Positions 27,095 through 32,542 of a DNA stretch of 32,542 bases are shown piece by piece. Positions within the stretch are counted from its first letter, which is position 1; every line of letters starts with the position of its first letter. The stretch comes from an uncultured Bacteroidaceae bacterium (GTDB lineage Bacteria; Bacteroidota; Bacteroidia; Bacteroidales; Bacteroidaceae). The notes beneath the pieces were generated by a model. The model searched no databases, had not been told where the DNA came from, and saw only the letters and a list, made by a program, of their open reading frames with translations. A program made the position numbers and the translations under genes. The stretch spans positions 1 to 32,542 of the forward strand of contig CAJOGQ010000055.1 in assembly GCA_905234125.1 (NCBI GenBank), read 5' to 3'.

Positions 27095-27181
27095 CGGAAA
27101 GTGAGGGATTCGAACCCCCGGAACAGTTACCCGTTCACCGCATTTCGAGTGCGGCCCGATCGACCACTCCGGCAACTTTCC
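27095..27181 (-). tRNA. tRNA-Ser (anticodon CGA)
   Basis: Minus strand GGAAAGTTGCCGGAGTGGTCGATCGGGCCGCACTCGAAATGCGG...GGGGGTTCGAATCCCTCACTTTCC; long variable arm typical of Ser. Confidence 0.93.
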
Positions 27182-27186
27182 TTGCT

Positions 27187-27505
27187 AAGGGGCAGACTTA
27201 TTTTGTAAGTCCACCCCTTATAAAAAGCCGGGAGGAGATGTGATGAAACTCCGATGTAATAAGATTTGAGTATTTACCGTCCTTTGTAATCCACCGACTC
27301 AGAGGTTTCCAGAGGCCGAATCCCCATGCTCGATGACATGGCGACTTCTGGGTTGTGGCCCGCCATTGGAACGGTAAAATCATCTCGGTTTCTGTAAATA
27401 ATTTGATGAGTATCCCGATCGATCCTGTACCCCGGCTATATGTTAACGTCAGCCTCCTTTTTTCATGTCGATTCGCCTACCAACTCGGAGTGCTTTTGTT
27501 GTTTC
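27187..27505 (-). ncRNA. Candidate structured RNA / leader between a -7 promoter and tRNA-Ser
   Basis: Minus strand: TACCTTTG at 27518-27511, then about 300 nt with candidate helices AGCCGGG/CCCGGCT, TTTACCGTtCC/GGACGGTAAA and ATGGCG/CGCCAT, ending with AAGGGGTGGACTTA/TAAGTCTGCCCCTT. No ORF or known family recognised. Confidence 0.4.
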
Positions 27506-27510
27506 TATGG

Positions 27511-27518
27511 CAAAGGTA
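27511..27518 (-). promoter_or_regulatory. -7 element TACCTTTG upstream of the candidate RNA and tRNA-Ser
   Basis: Minus strand GTGCTACCTTTGCCATAG. Confidence 0.6.
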
Positions 27519-27538
27519 GCACTTTCCGTTCATACAAA

Positions 27539-27579
27539 CAAGGGATTTGAAGATTTTTTCCTCAAATCCCTTATTTTTT
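27539..27579. terminator. Terminator downstream of the degP-like gene
   Basis: AAGGGATTTGA...TCAAATCCCTT hairpin, A/T-rich flanks on both sides. Confidence 0.7.
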
Positions 27580-27593
27580 AACATTCGGAGCGA

Positions 27594-29144
27594 TTATTCG
27601 CCCAAATAGATGGCAAATGACATCGGTCTGCCGGCTGGAGTCTTACCCCAAATCCAGAGAGTCTGCTCGTCGCTTGCCTGAGCTGAACGGAAGGCCGATT
27701 CCATGTCTGCAGCCGACTTGATGTTCTGGTTGTTGGCCTTCAGGATGATGAAGTCTTGTGGCACACCTGCATCCTTCAGATAACCATCCTTGAGTTTGCT
27801 CACTTGCACGCCGTATGAGAGATGCAGAGTCTTCTTCTGACTTTCGGTCAGCTCCTTGAATTCGGCTCCGAGAGCATCCACCTTCTGGGTCTTGATGACG
27901 TTGGTGCTACCCTTGGCATTGCGGAAGGTGATGGTCGTGGTCTTCTCCTTCTTGTCGCGGATGTAGCCAATCTGCGCCTTGTCGCCAGGATGATACTTCG
28001 TGGTGGCTTCCTGCAACTCCGACATCTTTGTCACGTTCTTGCCATCCACCGACACAATCACGTCGCCCGACTTGATGCCTGCCTCTTCTGCTGCACCATC
28101 CTCCGACACTTCTGCCACATACACACCATCGTTCGTGCCAAAGTCGGCGGTGAACTTCTCGTCTTCGTGCTTCTTCGCATCGATATAGTCGTGGAGTGTC
28201 ATACCGCTGATACCAATCATCGCACGCTGTACAGTTCCGTAGGCCTGCAGGTCACCCACCACTTTCTTCATGATGGTGGTTGGGATGGCAAAACCATAAC
28301 CCGTGAAGGAACCCGTCTGCGAATAGAGCATCGCGTTGATACCTACCAGTTCGCCACGCGTGTTCACCAAGGCACCGCCAGAGTTACCAGCATTGATGGC
28401 CGCATCAGTCTGGATGAACGACTCGATGCCATTCTTGTGGGCACCGATGTTACGAGCCTTTGCCGACACGATACCAGCCGTCACCGTTGAGGTCAGGTTG
28501 AAGGGATTGCCAACAGCCAGCACCCACTCCCCCACTTTCAGCTGCTCAGAGTCGCCAATCACGATGGCAGGGAGACCTGTGGCTTCAATCTTCAAGAGCG
28601 CCAAGTCGGTGTCAGCATCAAGACCTATGACACGTGCAGAGAACTCGCGGTTGTCATTCAACGTGATGGTAATTTCGTCGGCATTCTCCACCACATGATT
28701 GTTCGTCACGATATATCCGTCGTCGGAGATAATCACGCCCGAACCAGCTGCCTCACGCTTGGGAGTCTCCACCTGACGACGCTGAGTGCCACCACCGCCA
28801 CCACGTCCGAAGAAGTCGCCAAAGAAATCCTCGAATGGGTCGCGATACTCGATGGTCTGCGTCTTGCCCTTCTGCACCACCTTAATATATACCACAGCAT
28901 TGCAAGCCTTCTCGGCCGCTTCGGTCAAATCGACGGGCTGGACAGCGGGCATTGATGCTTGCGATAACTGCATGCCCATATTCTCGGCTAGTTCTTCCGA
29001 CTTCTGGGGTTCGGTGAACGAGAACATGGGCAACATTGTGCTTGCCGACTTCTGCGAGAGAGAATAAGCGAACGCACCAGTCAATCCTGACAAGAAGGCC
29101 ACACCAATCAGTGCGCCATAAAACCTTTTAGTAGTCTGTTTCAT
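27594..29144 (-). CDS. DegP/HtrA (Do) family serine endopeptidase with PDZ domains
   Basis: GYIVTNNHVVENADEITITL, DTDLALLKIEA, TDAAINAGNSGGALVN catalytic triad context; PDZ GIKSGDVIVSVDGKNV. Confidence 0.95.
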   Translation of the reverse strand: MKQTTKRFYGALIGVAFLSGLTGAFAYSLSQKSASTMLPMFSFTEPQKSEELAENMGMQLSQASMPAVQPVDLTEAAEKACNAVVYIKVVQKGKTQTIEYRDPFEDFFGDFFGRGGGGGTQRRQVETPKREAAGSGVIISDDGYIVTNNHVVENADEITITLNDNREFSARVIGLDADTDLALLKIEATGLPAIVIGDSEQLKVGEWVLAVGNPFNLTSTVTAGIVSAKARNIGAHKNGIESFIQTDAAINAGNSGGALVNTRGELVGINAMLYSQTGSFTGYGFAIPTTIMKKVVGDLQAYGTVQRAMIGISGMTLHDYIDAKKHEDEKFTADFGTNDGVYVAEVSEDGAAEEAGIKSGDVIVSVDGKNVTKMSELQEATTKYHPGDKAQIGYIRDKKEKTTTITFRNAKGSTNVIKTQKVDALGAEFKELTESQKKTLHLSYGVQVSKLKDGYLKDAGVPQDFIILKANNQNIKSAADMESAFRSAQASDEQTLWIWGKTPAGRPMSFAIYLGE

Positions 29145-29465
29145 TATCTGTTTGTTTAAGTTATTATTTATGATTTTTCGATTTCGGGTGCAAAATAACT
29201 ACAAATTGATGGGATGACAAAACATTTTCCCTGCATTTTTTCCTTTCTTTGAATTAGTTTAACAAATGCGCTCCGAGTGTTAACACCGATTAAGAGAAAA
29301 TCTTAAATTATTCACATTCCATTAACACAATCCAAAGAAACCAATTTGACAGACTTTGTGCTAAGAACAAGGAGAATCAGACAAATTATCGAGCCATTAG
29401 GGACAAAAATCGGTAAAGAACTGATAAAAAAGAACTTAAAATTTTGAAGATAGAAATAAAAGCCC

Positions 29466-29473
29466 TACCTTTG
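29466..29473 (+). promoter_or_regulatory. -7 element TACCTTTG upstream of the TMEM43-like gene
   Basis: CCCTACCTTTGCAACG. Confidence 0.6.
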
Positions 29474-29527
29474 CAACGTCAATAACAATTTCAACAATAC
29501 TATTTATTACTTAATTTATTAAGATTT

Positions 29528-30859
29528 ATGGCTTATCAAGAAACGAAAACCACGGGTTATGGAACTCGTGTGGGCAATTCCTTCAAGAGTATTCTCTCTG
29601 GATTTGTTCTGATTATTGGTGCTACCATTCTGCTTTGGTGGAATGAAGGTCGCGCAGTAAAGACCGCCGACATGCTTGAGGATGCACAGGGTGCATGCAT
29701 CGAGATGCCGAACCCCGACAAGAAGAGCGCCGAGTTTGACGGCGAACTCGTATGTGCTACGGCAATGGCCACTACCGACGATGTGCTGACCGACACACAG
29801 TTCGGCATCAGCGAGAACGCTATCGGCCTGAGCCGCTCAGTTGAGTATTTCCAGTGGGTTGAGCACAAACAGGAGGAGAAAGAAGACAAGCTCGGAGGTA
29901 AGGAAGTGACCACCACCACCTACACTTACACGCAGGAGTGGGTCAGCAGTCCTATCAACAGCGGAAACTTCAAGGATCCTGCCTATCAGGGCAAGAACTA
30001 CACTTGGGCTCAGGTGGACGAACAGGATCTTTGGGCTGAGACCGTGAAGTTCGGTGCATACGTGCTGAGCGAGTCACTCATCCACTCCATCAGTTCCACT
30101 GAGGCTGTCGAGCTCAACATCAATGAGAACGTGCTCCAGTCCATCAACAAGACGGTGGCAGACACCTATGCAGTAAGAAAAGGCCTGCCCACTCAGACTG
30201 CACAGACTGAGGCTCAGCCAGCAGTTGCTGACAGCTCCAAGACTGTGATTGCCGACTCTATCGCCCAGGACAACAAGGTTGACCTCGAGTATGTTCACCA
30301 GATGGGCAACGTGCTCTACTACGGTCGCAGCATGAACGCTCCTGAGATTGGTGACGTGCGCATCACTTTCGAGAAGACCGTTCCAGCCAAAGTGACTGTC
30401 GTTTCTCAGGTTGACGGCAACACCTTCAAGCCTTTCACCGCCAAGAACAAGAAGAAGTTCGAGACGCTCCGCATGGGCAAGAAGAGCATCGACGAGATTT
30501 TTGATGAAGAGAACGAAGCCAACAACATGTGGACATGGGTTCTCCGCATCATCGGCATCATCCTCGTCATCTCCGGCATCAGAAGCCTCTTCTCATTCGT
30601 CGAGACCCTGCTCAAGGTGGTTCCATTCCTCTCCAGCATCTTCGCATTCGGTGTGGGCATCATCAGCTTCATCCTCGGATTGGTTTACTCACTCATCGTC
30701 ATCGCTCTCGCATGGATCTTCTACCGTCCAGTGCTTGGCATCATCCTCTTAGTCATTGCAGGATTCCTCGTTTGGGTGTTCGCCTTCAACGGCAAGAAGA
30801 AACTCGTCGAGTTGGCCAACAAGGGTAAGGCTGCACCAGCAACGGCACCAGCAGAGTAA
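29528..30859 (+). CDS. TMEM43 (LUMA)-family membrane protein
   Basis: ILSGFVLIIGATILLWWNEGRAVKTADMLEDAQ N-terminus, large soluble domain, cluster of C-terminal TM helices. Confidence 0.82.
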   Translation: MAYQETKTTGYGTRVGNSFKSILSGFVLIIGATILLWWNEGRAVKTADMLEDAQGACIEMPNPDKKSAEFDGELVCATAMATTDDVLTDTQFGISENAIGLSRSVEYFQWVEHKQEEKEDKLGGKEVTTTTYTYTQEWVSSPINSGNFKDPAYQGKNYTWAQVDEQDLWAETVKFGAYVLSESLIHSISSTEAVELNINENVLQSINKTVADTYAVRKGLPTQTAQTEAQPAVADSSKTVIADSIAQDNKVDLEYVHQMGNVLYYGRSMNAPEIGDVRITFEKTVPAKVTVVSQVDGNTFKPFTAKNKKKFETLRMGKKSIDEIFDEENEANNMWTWVLRIIGIILVISGIRSLFSFVETLLKVVPFLSSIFAFGVGIISFILGLVYSLIVIALAWIFYRPVLGIILLVIAGFLVWVFAFNGKKKLVELANKGKAAPATAPAE

Positions 30860-30881
30860 CAAACATCAAACAACGAAACAT

Positions 30882-30918
30882 AAAGGTCTGGGTAGCCCAA
30901 GGTTATCCAGACCTTTTT
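30882..30918 (+). terminator. Terminator after the TMEM43-like gene
   Basis: AAAGGTCTGG...CCAGACCTTT followed by TTC. Confidence 0.8.
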
Positions 30919-30962
30919 CGACTCCCCTATATATATAATATAATGTATAAAACCAAACGAAT

Positions 30963-31607
30963 ATGAAGAAAGTACTGATTAGTTTAGGCATCGTGGGCAT
31001 CCTGCTGTTTGGCGCCTGCGATGGCAAGAAGACCGAGAACGGCAACGGTGAGGGCACAGACTCAGTCGAAACAAATGCTCCCACGAAAACATCCGAAATG
31101 ATTCCGGCTGGCGACACAGAGATGGAGGCAGACGGAGTGGAGACAGCTCCCGCCGAGGAGTGGACTGAAGAAGCTGTGGCAAAGCAAATCAAGAAAGTCT
31201 ATGCTGAAGTCAGCAAGGCATACGCTCCCAGCGCAGACGGAATGGAAAACAACACAGACCTCGATGCCATGTTCTGCACGAAAGACTTCAACCTGCTGCA
31301 ACAGCAGATTCGTGCCATCAATGCCAAGAAGTCCTCAGAAAGACGCTTCGAACGGGAAGACCTGCGCTGGACCTACGGCATGGACGTCCCTGTCACACCC
31401 AAGAACATCAAGGTGGAGCTCCTGACTGGCAACACCGCTGTAGCCTCATTCGAATTAAGCTCCGGCGAACAGTGGATGTACACGAAACTGACCCTCGATT
31501 GGGAAGACGGCCAATGGAAAATTCGTTCATGGAGCGAAGTTGGCGACGACACCAGCGACCTCATCGACGAGATGTTTGAATATGTAGAAGCCAACTCAAA
31601 ACACTAA
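30963..31607 (+). CDS. Putative lipoprotein
   Basis: MKKVLISLGIVGILLFGACDGKK lipobox; C-terminal YTKLTLDWEDGQWKIRSW. Confidence 0.8.
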   Translation: MKKVLISLGIVGILLFGACDGKKTENGNGEGTDSVETNAPTKTSEMIPAGDTEMEADGVETAPAEEWTEEAVAKQIKKVYAEVSKAYAPSADGMENNTDLDAMFCTKDFNLLQQQIRAINAKKSSERRFEREDLRWTYGMDVPVTPKNIKVELLTGNTAVASFELSSGEQWMYTKLTLDWEDGQWKIRSWSEVGDDTSDLIDEMFEYVEANSKH

Positions 31608-31613
31608 GAAAAG

Positions 31614-32207
31614 ATGAAAAAGACATTCATGCTCATAGCCGCCGCCATCCTCACCCTGGCATCATGTGGAAACCCAATCAAGGGAAACGACAACGGCTCC
31701 GAACCACGTGACACAGACTTCATGCTCGACGGCCCAGGCTCTGTGTACGAACCAACGCCAGAGGAAGTGGGAGAAAATGCCATCGAATCCGTGCAGGAAG
31801 TTTACGAAGCCGTCAGAGAAGCCTACAGCAGCGAGAATTGGCAGGAGAAATCCTCCGAACTCGACAAGAAGTACTGCTCCAAGGACTGGAACACCACCCT
31901 CAACGCCGTCATCGAGAAGGACAAAGACCTCGTGGAAGAGATTGGCTTCTTCGATGCAGACTATTGGGTGATGGGTCAAGACTTTGACGAGAAGAATCTC
32001 CACGCCACCGACTTCGTACTCGAGAAACTTCTGTTGGACGACACCCCATGGCGGGCTGTGGTAACGCTCAAACTCCAAAACTACGGAACAAAGCCCGTGC
32101 GTGTTGACCTCGTGATGGAAGATGGAGTCTGGAAGGTGGACGACCTCACCGACCTCTCTTACGACCTTGACTGGAAAAAGAGCATGAAGGAGTACTTGGA
32201 AGAATAA
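31614..32207 (+). CDS. Putative lipoprotein, possible divergent paralogue of the preceding gene
   Basis: MKKTFMLIAAAILTLASCGNPIK lipobox; RVDLVMEDGVWKVDDL resembles LTLDWEDGQWKIRSW. Confidence 0.8.
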   Translation: MKKTFMLIAAAILTLASCGNPIKGNDNGSEPRDTDFMLDGPGSVYEPTPEEVGENAIESVQEVYEAVREAYSSENWQEKSSELDKKYCSKDWNTTLNAVIEKDKDLVEEIGFFDADYWVMGQDFDEKNLHATDFVLEKLLLDDTPWRAVVTLKLQNYGTKPVRVDLVMEDGVWKVDDLTDLSYDLDWKKSMKEYLEE

Positions 32208-32208
32208 A

Positions 32209-32246
32209 AAAAGAGGGTGTGTCAAATGCACACCCCCTTCTTTTTT
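32209..32246 (+). terminator. Terminator after the tandem lipoprotein genes
   Basis: GGGTGTG-TCAAATG-CACACCC then CCTTCTTTTTT. Confidence 0.85.
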
Positions 32247-32296
32247 ACTTCATCATTAGCTTAGATGCCCATTTGCGTGCATCGCGTCAGCCCTGT

Positions 32297-32317
32297 CAAC
32301 TGTCAACTATCAACTGT
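32297..32317. repeat. Heptanucleotide array (3 units) abutting the 3' end of the minus-strand CDS
   Basis: CAACTGT CAACTAT CAACTGT. Confidence 0.75.
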
Positions 32318-32542
32318 CACCTCTTTCCAAACGCCAGATACATACCTTCCTCCACCTCGCTGCGGTTGATGTCCTTCAGCTTGCAGCCATTCTCCACACA
32401 GGTCATCGCCATGACGAAGTCGATGGCTTCTTCCTGCTGGTCGGCGTAGGGTGCGTTGGCCACGATGGTGTGGGTCTCTGGGAGATTGCCCATCAGTTCG
32501 CACACTCGGCGCGTGTAGGCTTGTGGGTCGTTCTTGCCGTCG
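32317..32542 (-). CDS. C-terminal part of an unidentified protein (truncated by the window edge)
   Basis: Open minus frame DGKNDPQAYTRRVCELMGNLPETHTIVANAPYADQQEEAIDFVMAMTCVENGCKLKDINRSEVEEGMYLAFGKR*; continues past 32542. Confidence 0.6.
   Translation of the reverse strand, partial: DGKNDPQAYTRRVCELMGNLPETHTIVANAPYADQQEEAIDFVMAMTCVENGCKLKDINRSEVEEGMYLAFGKR

Noticed and set aside
25481-27175. 564-aa minus-strand ORF antisense to DUF5686
   Set aside because: Val/Gly/Glu-rich shadow ORF that runs into the tRNA-Ser gene; artefact of high-GC3 coding on the other strand.
26260-27243. 327-aa plus-strand ORF overlapping the DUF5686 3' end and the tRNA region
   Set aside because: Out-of-frame Arg/His/Pro-rich translation extending through an antisense tRNA; not credible.
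27578-29283. Inverted 15-mers TTAACATTCGGAGCG / CGCTCCGAGTGTTAA flanking the degP-like gene
   Set aside because: A 14/15 match of this length is expected by chance among all pairs in a 32-kb window; no other transposon hallmark.

Overview
The window reads as a Bacteroidales (Prevotella-like) chromosomal segment. Support for this comes from many TAnnTTTG (-7) promoter motifs and from lineage families such as DUF4301, LruC/DUF4842, HU-CCDC81/SPOR and DUF5686. I can support about 26 protein-coding genes, one of them truncated at the right edge, plus three tRNAs (Thr-TGT, His-GTG, Ser-CGA), a likely SRP/4.5S RNA near dedA-ffh, one candidate structured RNA upstream of tRNA-Ser, and several intrinsic terminators. 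Most genes are ordinary: rsmG, an MBL-fold hydrolase, a sigma54 activator, lptE, secG, nhaA, ffh, folD, uxaC, trmN6 and a degP-like protease. The unusual material is mainly non-coding: (i) a repeat-mosaic intergenic region at about 470-1230 with interlocked inverted repeats built from heptanucleotide units; (ii) a 22-bp-phased repeat family at two distant loci; (iii) heptanucleotide arrays at several gene ends and one inside trmN6; (iv) an uncharacterised transcribed-looking structured region upstream of tRNA-Ser. The best protein-level candidate is a four-gene cluster (ATP-grasp, CDP-alcohol phosphotransferase-like, HAD, DUF5686) with atypical active-site motifs. No CRISPR array, prophage or complete transposon was seen. 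All calls come from reading the sequence; no database searches or folding programs were run.
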